Assembly: GCA_023231475.1 (NCBI GenBank)
Contig: JALJEE010000745.1
Coordinates: 1-43,171, forward strand
Source: Seison nebaliae
Lineage: Eukaryota > Rotifera > Pararotatoria > Seisonacea > Seisonidae
DNA length: 43,171 nt
Direction of reading: 5' to 3'
The notes beneath the pieces were generated by a model that made no database searches, had not been told where the DNA came from, and saw nothing but the letters and a program-made list of their open reading frames with translations. This document shows, in pieces, positions 1 to 10,500 of this stretch. Numbering within the stretch: position 1 is the stretch's first letter; the number at the start of each line of letters is the position of its first letter. The translations under genes and the position numbers were made by a program.

Positions 1-416
1 CCTTATTCGTAATCGATTTAACCATTTGCATTAAACCATCTTGGATCGTAGTATTCTCTGAAATCTTATCATTAATATTACGAATTGCCTCCGACATTAT
101 CACCATGCTTTCTTCTACACATTTCATGCTTTCTCCTACAAATTTCATTTCTTTCTTGAGGTGAACATTTTCCTCCAGAATTTGGTTCAATTTGAGCTCA
201 ATTGAAACAAGCTCAGTTTTCTCGATTGAGCAAGTGGCATCAAATTCCGGTTCCGTGCATATTCTCTTTAGAGTAGACGGAGTACTATTGTTCTTAGAAC
301 CAGGTGGTCTTCCCCTTGGCCTTTTGTTAATAGAATCATTTCCGCCAGTTTGAGGATTGTTCTTCTGTACGGACGGACATAATTGATCAGTTGTACCTGT
401 ACCTTGATCGTTCATT
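1..416 (-). CDS. AT-hook and coiled-coil protein, partial; possibly LINE ORF1-like
   Basis: An open frame of 138 codons starts at an ATG (414-416, minus strand) and runs off the left edge of the window. Residues about 32-42 contain an AT-hook-like core (KRPRGRPPGSKN), which binds the AT minor groove in known proteins. Residues about 75-125 are Leu/Met/Ile-spaced and charged, as expected of a coiled coil. AT-hook plus coiled coil without a catalytic domain fits a host chromatin protein. It also fits the first ORF of a non-LTR retrotransposon, in which case a reverse-transcriptase ORF would lie left of the window. No catalytic motif is visible, so the identity is open. Confidence 0.45.
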
Positions 417-719
417 TTTTTTTTCTCTCTTTCTTGAAGTCTCAATATAATGAATTAATTTAATCTTTTCGAATCATTTAGCCAAATAAAATAAATAATA
501 TATATTATATAGTAACTAAATAATAATAATAATTGCTAAATAATAATTAAACCAGAAATTTGAAAGTTAAAGAAAATTAATCAAATTTTCAAATATTTCT
601 TTTCGAAGAATTAATTTTTTGAGAATTATAGAAAGAATAATCGTTTAATATAAAATATTTAACGAAAAATATTTAATCATTTCTTCTCAAATCAATATTT
701 CGAGAGTTTGCCGTTAGAT
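417..719. other. AT-rich spacer between divergent genes
   Basis: This 300-bp spacer lies between the leftward AT-hook ORF and the rightward Ac45 gene. It is very AT-rich with T and A runs. I see no gene, tRNA or clear promoter motif. Confidence 0.5.
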
Positions 720-1781
720 ATGGCAATGAATAATTTCACCTTCTTCTTATCATCATTGTTCGCTGTGTTGTGTATGATAACGTCAAATGTTGATGGTTCT
801 ACATTTATGACGTTGTTTCTAAAAGAGAAACCAGATTTATTTCTCGATTCATTATTACTACCACAATACGATTGGCAGACGATTCAGAAAGGAATTGAGA
901 AATCGAGGCCAGATATGTTCTATTTATATGTGACGAATGAGGAATTGGGTGAGGAAGTGAACAAGAGATTAAATAGTCAATTTAATGTTTTTCATCAATT
1001 CTCCTTGATTGCGGAAGAGGAACGAAAAGCGCCTTCATTAGAAGATAAGAGATTACATATTTTCAATATTACTTCAATTGACGATTATCAACATTTTCTC
1101 GATGTATTCCACAGTAATAACTTCATAATTGTTCTAGCTCGACCAACTAAATTAGTACCAGCTGTTCGAAAGAAAAGAGCAGCGAAAGAAGAGCCAACTC
1201 CCTCCAATTCAACAATTGTTCGTGGCCCTAGTTGTTTAGCGTCATATAGTCAAGTGACTTATACTAATTCAACTGATCCGAAATCAGGAGGAACATTCAA
1301 TAAAGTCATTTGGAAAAGTTGTACGAATCAAACCGCCCAACTTGATATGACAACAGCTGGTTGGACTTTCTCCATCGTTTTCTCAGCGAAACAAAACGGA
1401 GAATGGTTAGTCAGTAATGCTACAGTCAGTAACAGCAAAATACCACTCTTATCAGATTATTCGATGGATTCTCCGGGAAAATTCTCTTTTGTTTGTAATC
1501 GAATCACTTTCGTTTGGTCGTCATCAAATACTTTTGGAATTTCTATCGATCGTTTACAAATTTTGCCATTCGGACTCACTTCCAATTCCTCATTCCCCAA
1601 TGAGATCAATGATTGTATCGGTTATATGTCAATTCCAATTTTTATGGGATGGTTCGTCTCAGCAATTATTATGATTATTATCACATATGGATTCTCGCTC
1701 TTGTTCTCAATAAAAAGTGTAGATAAGTTCGAAGATTCGAAAGGACCGAAAATTATGGTGACGAAAACTAAGTCTAAATAA
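720..1781 (+). CDS. ATP6AP1: V-ATPase accessory subunit Ac45 (ATP6AP1 / Voa1-like)
   Basis: This is a single-exon protein of 353 aa. Ac45 is the type I membrane accessory subunit of the V-ATPase and helps assemble and target the proton pump. The N-terminus (MAMNNFTFFLSSLFAVLCMI) is a signal peptide. A furin-type site RKKR at about 150-153 matches the known processing of Ac45 between prodomain and luminal domain. The luminal half has several NxS/T sites and paired cysteines. The C-terminus has the family signature: DCIGYMSIPIFMGW, one membrane span, then the short cytosolic tail DKFEDSKGPKI (human counterpart DRFDDHKGPTI). I chose the ATG at 720. The frame opens 12 nt earlier but has no earlier ATG. 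The lack of introns is unusual here. Confidence 0.93.
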   Translation: MAMNNFTFFLSSLFAVLCMITSNVDGSTFMTLFLKEKPDLFLDSLLLPQYDWQTIQKGIEKSRPDMFYLYVTNEELGEEVNKRLNSQFNVFHQFSLIAEEERKAPSLEDKRLHIFNITSIDDYQHFLDVFHSNNFIIVLARPTKLVPAVRKKRAAKEEPTPSNSTIVRGPSCLASYSQVTYTNSTDPKSGGTFNKVIWKSCTNQTAQLDMTTAGWTFSIVFSAKQNGEWLVSNATVSNSKIPLLSDYSMDSPGKFSFVCNRITFVWSSSNTFGISIDRLQILPFGLTSNSSFPNEINDCIGYMSIPIFMGWFVSAIIMIIITYGFSLLFSIKSVDKFEDSKGPKIMVTKTKSK

Positions 1782-2076
1782 TTTTTTCACCAAAAAAAAT
1801 AAGGAAGTCAATCCAAATGGACATTATCTTTCATCAAATTATTTTCAATATTCATTTATTTATATAGTTCATTATTCCCTAGTCAATTCTTTTATTTTCC
1901 GTTAATTTAATTCCAGTTTGTTGAAAGCCTCTCGATTCTGTCTATTCACCATTTCAAGTTTTCACTAATAAAAATTTCTTTTATTTACATCGAAAATATT
2001 GGGAGAAAATAATAAATATTCTTTTGTTTTGTCGATAAGAAAGATTTTAAATTTATTGATATCGTCTTCATTCAAT

Positions 2077-2989
2077 TTAGACTAGAAAGGAGTTGATCGA
2101 TAAAAAATTATTATTCTTCTTTCGTTCTTTGTTTAAATAATTGATTGGTAGATTGTGAATTGTACATTCATCATTCGTCGATTTTGATGGTATTGGTAAT
2201 GATAAAATTGGAGGTTTATTCACAGTCTTCATATTAGGCGAAATTTTGGTAGTTGGGACGATTGTCGAATTTGGTGTTTGAATCAAATTCGAAATGAGAG
2301 TTTGTAATAAAATGTTGTTGAAGTCGGTTGTTGATGAGACTTCATTCTTAACATCTTCCTCCATTCTTCTCATCTTCTCTTCACCATTTTCTGAATGAGA
2401 ATTTAATTGACACAAATTTTTCTCTTTTGATAAACTGTCAGTTATCGCTTTTCGTTTACGATGTTTAGCACGACGATTTTGAAACCAAACCTAGATTTCA
2501 AATTTGATAGAAGGAAAGTGGAAAAGAATGAACATTTCAACTTGAACTCGTGCTTCGGTTAAACATACCCGATTCGCTAATTCGTCTCTAGTGACAACAT
2601 CAGGATATGGATTCGTTTGAAAACTTGCTTCCAATTCATTCAACTAATAAAATAATAAGATAATAAGAATGAAGAAAATTTAGAACTTGATATATGGAAA
2701 AAGTTGTTCGATTTCGACGTTGTTTCCTCTGATTCCCAATTTCCAGAAGAGCATTTTTCGATTTTTGAATTGTCGAATTGAAATTGTTGTTGAGTTGGAA
2801 ATTACTACTCAAAAATTTTTTGGAAGACGCTGTCAAATATTTGTCATCTAATACAGATGATGTTGATGGTGAAGTGTTGTCGAGAATATTTGATCGGAAT
2901 GACGCCAAGTTATTTTGTTGGAACCATTCTTGTAATTTGAGGAAATTGTTCGGATCATTAGACGATAATAAATTCGTATCAGAATTCAT
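2077..2989 (-). CDS. Paired-like (PRD-class) homeodomain transcription factor
   Basis: Three exons (2687..2989, 2542..2643, 2077..2490) encode 272 aa. Both introns (43 and 51 nt) are phase 0. The homeodomain spans about residues 90-149. It starts [11 protein letters not shown], continues [17 protein letters not shown], and its recognition helix is [18 protein letters not shown]. Gln at homeodomain position 50 and Asn at 51 are intact, which predicts TAAT-type palindromic binding typical of Q50 paired-like factors. The intron at homeodomain positions 46/47 (RVQ|VW) is a classic site in this class. No paired domain is present. The N-terminal 89 residues are Ser/Asn-rich and the C-terminus is polar and unconserved. 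Orthology (Rax, Drgx, Prop/unc-42 or other) cannot be fixed by eye. It converges on Ac45. Confidence 0.9.
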
Positions 2990-5291
2990 CAGGATAAATC
3001 TGAAGGTATTTTGAATAATATGATTTTGAATTGGATTAATAGAATTGGATTAAATAAAATGAAATTAATAATAAGATGATTAAATGAGAAATGAGATAAA
3101 GGAATTTCTTGTAAAAGAATAGTGATACTATTTAATACGGTATAAATAGTAAAATGAATCTATCTAATTATCACATCATAACTCATTAGCTACTTCAGTT
3201 AAAACGGAACGATTTTTGATAAAAACTTATACTGTTTTGGGCGGTAACTGAACAGCTTTCGACTGCCACTCTCCAAAAATACACACTTATACACATTCTC
3301 CTTCATTAATAGAGAAATTGGAGGAAGAGGATGGAAGAAGAAAGAAGAACGATAATTAATTAGTTAAGTTTATTCATCTCTTTTCCGACGTTGTCTTGAG
3401 AAGATGATTTCATATTAGTAAAAAGGACGAATAAGAGAATTTGTGGTGTAATGAGGTTCCCTTCCGTTTCTTATTAATTCAATTTGAATTAATCGAATTC
3501 TTTCACACTTTCCAATACTATATTGAATGAGTTCGCTACAATGAGATGGTCATCGAATTTACGTTGGACAATCGGGAAATTTCTCCCAAAAAAATTGTGA
3601 ATGAATATTTTTAGGATTGATCTAATTTGAATTTGATGAGAAAAAGAAGGATTAACTAACTGATTGACTGTCTGACAGAATTGCATATTGACATAATGAA
3701 TAAAATACAATTGAATTATGACTCGTTAGAGTTTTCGTAAGGGAATTCCACAATTATCGTTACATTAATTGGAATAATTAATTAATAAATAAGATTTTAG
3801 TTAATCGAATCACGCCGACTAATTATTCCCAGCTGCTGATTCAATTTGATCAGAGTGAAGCAGTCAAATGTTCTAACGGAATTTCAGTGCTAAATCAACT
3901 TGATTCTGTTCAAATTGTCTATGCAACTTCTTCCCAAATGAAATTTCCTCACAAAAAAAATTTCATTAATTCAATCACAATTGTGACGAATTATAGACAC
4001 AATAAATGGAATTCATAAAATATTCGATGAAATTTTTCATTTTAGAAATATTTCAACTAATTTTAATTCAAATTGAAATTTAAATTCATTTAACGTTCAC
4101 CATGAAGAAGATGCCATTTAACGATTGTTATTAAAAACAAACTAGAAAAAGATTCAGTTAAATAGATTCGCTCAAAAACCGGTTTCTCAAACTATGATAA
4201 TGTTTTCGGATGATTAGCAAATAAGTCAAAGAGAAATGAAATTTTTTCATAAATGTAATAAATTGAAAGAGAAAATTAGGAAAATGAAAAAGAAGAATCT
4301 TAGTTAGTGAGTGATGAAGATGATGAGGATGAGGATGATGAAGTAGAAGTAGACAGAAGAAGAAGAAGAAGGAAGAAAAGGTGAAGAGATCATTTTGATT
4401 CTATTATGAACAAGAAATTTGTGATTCCGATACATTTCAATTAAGGAGAATAAGCAGAAGTGTCGATTATTAATCATTATGTAATTGTTGCATTATTGAC
4501 GAATAAGTGCTCTTGTTGGAATTAGATCTCAATTCATTACAATTATTCGATAAAGATTGCCGCCTTATGATCTTATTATTGATGATGATTATTGTACTAG
4601 AGTTAAGAGTTATGACGAATAAATTTACATGTCGATTTACAAATATTAATTGTAAGATGTGAATAGAATCAAAATTAATTTCTTATTCTTATCAACGAGA
4701 CGAAAATCTCATGACAAAGTCATGAAATTAATTAATTAATATATATCATCTCTTATACATCTCGTTTATTTGAACAATTAATAAATTATTATAAAAAATG
4801 ATTACGATATTTATCTTATTCGATTCTTGTCAATATCGATCGAATATGGCATAAAATTCTATTCGTCAAAGAGGCGAGAAAACTATTAAAAATTGAACAT
4901 AAATAAATTGATAAAATGAAGTTGATGTTAGGTTAGAATTGGAAAGCATTTTAATTTTATTATAATTGTCGAGATGAAACTAATCTGAATAATTAAAACT
5001 TTAATGAAATAGTTTTTGACAACCGTCGATCATATCACAACAGATGGTCGTTAATCTTGTGATTATCAAATGGAAATTGAATAATTAGATCTTAATCACA
5101 TTTAATGTTTCTTATGATTTGTTTCTCTAATGATCTTTTCTCTTTATTATCTGTTACCATTTGATGATATTCGTATAGACTGATATAGACGATGATAGAA
5201 GAAGTTCAATTAAATAACTTTTAATCGTAATCAATTACATTTAAGTGTATTAAATCGAATTAAATTTCTCGTGAAATCATTTCGCTATCGT
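2990..5291. other. Long intergenic region upstream of the homeobox gene
   Basis: This 2.3-kb stretch lies between the homeobox start and the Kir stop, both on the minus strand. I see no coding exon with homology or a consistent splice pattern. At 4310-4380 there is a purine-rich simple-sequence tract (GAT/GAA-type triplets). The size is exceptional for this window and suits cis-regulation of a developmental gene, but I see no specific site I can defend. Confidence 0.5.
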
Positions 5292-6964
5292 TCATCCTTG
5301 ATCATACGATTTCACCATTTTCATAAAATGGTTATTGATCTTAATTGATTCGTTAGATTTCTCTTTTGCCGATCGATTCTTCATCTTCTTCTGTTCGATC
5401 ATCTTTTCGAAGTTTTCCAAATCGAAACTGAAATTGTAATTATTCTTCTTATCTATCAGCATCGTCGGCGATAGGAAACGATTCGCCCATTTAATTTCAT
5501 GTGGTAGATAAGAAGTTCGTAGTTCTACTGCACTGCCGTTCGTTTCCGTGTTGCCCGTCAACATGACAACAATTTCGAAATTGGGTAAACGAGTATATTT
5601 CTCGGCGAGGAACATGTTGTTCTTCGTTTCGACTTCTTCCGAGAAATCTTCTTCTTTCATTTCATAAAATGGAGAGTCTTCATTCACCTCATGTTCCACT
5701 AGGAGAGGATACATCGAAAACAAATGGGTAGCACCTTCATAAGCAAATTGGGAGAAGTTAAATCAGACTTAAATTCAAATTTACTTAACCTGAACAACGA
5801 CATTTAATTTCCGTCACTTTTACTGGTACCGATTGTACCGATTCATCTTCGCTGTCACTTTCTTTGTCATTCGATTTACTGAAGGAGAAACGACGTGAAG
5901 GCAACGTTGCTGATCGATCTAAAACAGTTTCTGGACTTAACATTGGACTCTTCATATTGGTTATTTCGCTCCAACAAATAAAAGGGGAACTTACCGGAGT
6001 AACTTGATTTCTTTTCACTTTCTTTCCTGTCGGACTGAATGAAACTGAATCTGACGATGATGTTGTCGTCGTTGGAATCGAACCATTTCCTTGAGATTTC
6101 GATGGACTTTTCCGATTTCTGTACCATTGATTAGAAATTCTTTCTTCTAATTTCGTTTTAGTAGTTGAATAGATGTTGGTTGAGTTGTATTGAAGGAAAA
6201 ATACTTTGAGTTCGGGAGACAATAATTGTGCTCGTCGAATATTTCCTAATTGGAAAGAGAAATACAGATTTCCATTTTCACCTTCATTAATTGTGGCGAA
6301 GTGAGTGAATACGATTGTACTTCTTCGTTTTTTCGGTTTTGTAAACTTTGAAAATATGAGACCTTAAATGGAAAATTTTAATAAATTAAATTTATTTCCT
6401 AAAATAGTTTTAACCAGTTACAATCACTTGCATCAAAAGTCCAAGTATGACTTGAAAATGCATAATCGTTATAACAACTTCACAATGTCTTGTAATATAT
6501 CCTACAAAATATAAATTAATACGATGATTATAATAAAATATTTTAAACGGAATCCATATCCGATCGTATGTTGAGTCTCAATAGAAAAAAGGAGGATAGA
6601 CGTGAAATCGAATACGTTTTGAATACATGGACTGAATCCTTCTTCATTTTTATAAGAATTATTTTTTGCATATTCGAAATCGCCATGATGGTAAGAAATA
6701 CCCCAATAAATTACACCAAAAAATAACCATGTCCCAACGAAACCTTTGAATTCGTTCAATTTTAAGTAAACTCCCAAAAAACTAATAACCCAAGAAGAAT
6801 AATACGAGAATCCATCTCCATTGAGATTCCATCAAAGTATAAAATATGTCAGCATATTGTCTACGACGTTTGGACGGAATACCTCGTAATTCATAATTAA
6901 GTAAACCATTTTTTTCAACCGTTCTAATGAATTTTGGTCTTTTATTCCGTTTGCGACACAGCAT
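5292..6964 (-). CDS. Inward-rectifier potassium channel (Kir) with cytoplasmic insertion
   Basis: Six exons (6790..6964, 6549..6743, 6415..6501, 5995..6362, 5790..5949, 5292..5734) give 475 aa. Order: slide helix (KRRRQYADIFYTLMESQWRW), TM1 (residues about 50-72), pore helix and selectivity filter (FSIETQHTIGYGFR), TM2, PIP2-binding KPKKR after TM2, then the cytoplasmic immunoglobulin-like domain (HEVNEDSPFY, FEIVVMLTGN, RTSYLPHEIKWANRF). At the TM2 rectification-controller site (Asp172 of Kir2.1) it has Gln, which predicts weak rectification. A Ser/Thr-rich stretch of roughly 110 residues replaces about 20 residues of the cytoplasmic domain. The 45-nt intron at 5950..5994 has a consensus GTAAGT donor, but its removal is frame-neutral, so it may be retained. 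The ATG at 6964 follows an acceptor-like AG at 6992, so the N-terminus is short. Confidence 0.92.
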
Positions 6965-7567
6965 GACACTTTTCGGACGAAATGACGAGAACTGACAAAT
7001 TTATGATTTAATTTGAGGTAGAATTTCCACTTGACAAGTGAAAGAACCTTCAACAATTCGTCTTTTGTCAATGGAATTTCATATGAAATTCACTAAATTC
7101 GATTATATTCTCGAAAGCGAAAAGATGAATAAAAGTTCCTTTCTGTTACCTATTGTGAACTGGAACATATAGCAGTACCATGTGAATTGTTTTCACATTG
7201 ATGAACAATGTTCACAATTCAATACTCTTCCTATTGACATTAATAAAATCGAAATATATTTGACTTTCGATCATTCTTCAATTTCATCACATAAACGTCT
7301 ACCACAAAACCTCTTAAATTATTCTCATCCATAATAAGCAGACATTGAATAAAAATAAAATTTATTTTTTTCCAATTTATTCATATTTTATTTTCAATAA
7401 ATTGAACATTTCTACAATTCAAATGAATATCGGAAAAGAAGAAAAGTTTATAACGAGACTTTATAAATGTCTAAATAAAATGTTTATTGTTGAAATAAGT
7501 TCAAAAAGAAAATGATAAGAATAAGAAAGATATAGTTTTAAATATTGAATTATATTGAAAATCTTTT
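6965..7567. other. Spacer between Kir and the VWD protein
   Basis: No further gene is seen here. Just upstream of the Kir ATG lies an acceptor-like TTTGTCAG (minus strand, AG at 6992-6993). It could be a trans-splice site or the 3' end of an intron joining an unseen first exon. An in-frame stop lies a few codons before it. The rest is AT-rich. Confidence 0.45.
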
Positions 7568-10500
7568 TTAGTCAAGTGCAATGTGTATTTTTTCCAAATT
7601 TTTCTTCCATTTGGCCATTCCATGATGTTCCAGCCATTCTTCCCAGAACGACCTGATTTTGGCCATGTATGCTAAAATGGAGTAATATGAGAAGAACTAT
7701 GGAAAATGAAAAGGAATTTAACGTTTCTTTAAGTTCTCTTTATTGTAGCAGAAGTCGATTGAATCCTTTTTACCTTTTAACTTCAATTTCAGATATTTTT
7801 GGAAAACTGGCGATATGTGTCCAGCGATCTCCATGCTGAAATTAAGTCGTTCACATTTAAGTGCTACCCAAATTTAATTATTAAGTGAAATTCACAAATA
7901 TTTTAAGCTCAACTAACGACTCTTGCAATTATTATGATCACATTGTCTGGAAGTGTCTTTGTCCTTCAATAAAATTTCAAATGTCGACCAAGAATTTAAT
8001 CGATTCCATCGACGCCAAAAACGTGTCAAAATTTTTTCAACTGACAACTTCTGATCGATATGGCGCCGCTTAACACAAACTGGTACTAAAACATTATTTA
8101 ATTGTTTTCCTAAATAATATTTGTAAAATTTCGTTAATCGACTATCAACATCGTTCAATAATTTCTTATCGACTCTCACACCGAAACAAGTGGCAGCTCG
8201 TGGACATCGGAATATATCGAAACAAATATCGATTTCCTGAAGAACGCCTGGTAATTTTCTTGTTGCTAAACTCTTGATATTATTCTTTAATTTCCATTTA
8301 TTCTGTCGTCTCACTTTTCTCCTATAAATGGCTATTATAGTTCGTTGTTCTACAAATAAGCGAAATTAATTATCATTCTGATAAGAAAATTGAAACTTAA
8401 TCCAATAAATTTATCTTTTATACAAATTTCAAATTTATTCGATTGAAGTGGGAGGTATTGGGTGAGACGTTTATAGAAAACATCTCGACTTCTTAGATAT
8501 CTACTATTTTTCAATTGATAACAAACTTTATCACTACCACAATCACGATTGCAACCGAATTCATTCACTTTTGAAAAATAAAGATCATTTGATGAAAAGG
8601 CAAATAAATTTAAACTGCTATTTTCAAAATTCTTAGCACATTCATAATTGTTGAGTTCTGTGTACATACATTGTTCATTTTGAGAACATGTTTGAGTTGC
8701 CGGTCTCTCTTTCAATTCACCGTTTTTCGTACATTCGATTTCCGTCTGACAATTCTTTCCAAGAACTATAGTATCACGTTTGATAACTTCGTAATCGGCA
8801 TGATGACAACCACATTCATTCTTTTTAACCAATTCAACACCTTCATACAAATATCCATCATCAGCTTGACAATGGTCGAACATCATCTTTTCGGCCTGAC
8901 CACATTCCATTCCCGATGGATCGTTACACGTTTTATGACACAAATTATTTTCTCTCATATATTTGGCATTGGTTGGACAAATTCGACCTAGAAATTATTT
9001 ATTATAAATTCCATATCAGATTAAGCAACTAACGACAATTTCCTTTCATAATATCTACATTTTTGATATTTTTATTTGCACAATCATCTGCCGTTCTCTT
9101 TTGATATTCACAGAGAATATCATCGATGTCTATTTGATCGCCTTTCTTCAATGATTCTTCTAATTCACTTCGACAATCCTTTACATTATTTTTTATAAGA
9201 TTTCCGTCTTCCTATTTTCATTTTAATAAGAGACGAAAACAATGAAAACCACATCGATGAAAAACTAACCAATTGGCAATTCAGGAAAGATTCCTTCACA
9301 TGAACATCACAACCTGTTTTTATAGTTTTTTTTACCATATTATCCTCCAAATTATTATGTTCGATACCCATTCGTCGTAATTCGACGCCCATTCGTTCAC
9401 ATCTGCAAAATAAAAAAATTTCAATTAATATTTATTTTTAAAATTTGAACGAACTCGTCAATTCCCGAATCATCTGGAACTTCGTAAGAATAGCCACCGT
9501 TCCATTGAGGATTGACATCCTTCTTCACACCAAATGAATCGAAATCATCATTATTATCTTCGTCGTCAAAATTGCCACAAATTCCGGTCATTCGATTTTT
9601 ATAGTGGTCCGTCACAGACATTTGAACGAATCCGTCCGATTTGAAAACTAACTTCCAACCACACACTTTGTTTTCAATCGTCAATTTGTTCGTTAGGAGC
9701 AAACGACTAATTGTGATGAAATTATCAAAATCATGAGCATCCAAAGTTCCTGGTAACGAAATTGTTTGGCCGTTTACCTGTAATTTATTTTACCGTTTTT
9801 TTTTTAAATCGGAAAAACCACCAACTGATACTGTGTTTGATAATAAACGTATTTTGTGAGATAAAGTTACCAGATCGGCCAACAATGTTTTTCTACCATT
9901 ATCTCCATTAAAACGTTTAATTTGAACATCGAACCAACAGGAATCCTTTTAGAAATTTTTAAAATATTTATTTCAAGTCTTAAAACGAACTTGATATTGT
10001 TCTTTAACAGCTGCCATCGAATATTTGCAATCTCCTATAAATTCGAACTCTCTTTTATCAAATGTCTCAAATCGACGTGTTCGTTTTACAGTACATGCAT
10101 ATAATTCTTTATCAGCTAATTGTTGGATAATGGAGGAAATATATTATAATTAAAATTTAAAATCTACTAACCAACGTTAACATCTTTCATTTCATGTAAA
10201 AGTAACAGATGTCGTTGCACTGGATTTGCATTCTTCAATTTTTGCAGATTTTCAATTTCATCTAATGTCGCTCGTTGTTTTAAGTCATTCCTAATCTTCC
10301 TTAAATTGTCCTTCAACGTATCTTTTAATTGTTCAAGTTTTTCCAAATTTTTTATTTTATCGTTTTTCTTTAGTTTATCTTTTTCTTTGATGACTTGCAT
10401 GATATCCCTTATTTTCAATTTCATTTGTTCCCCACTTAACATATCACATTGTGCTTTTAAGGCTAATTTAGCTTTATCCACCTTAACGTCCAGGCGACGT

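Noticed and set aside
7723-7863. A separate small minus-strand gene starting at an internal ATG in this exon.
   Set aside because: An acceptor 29 nt upstream of that ATG joins in frame to the preceding exon and completes the third C-terminal Cys repeat, so it belongs to the VWD protein.
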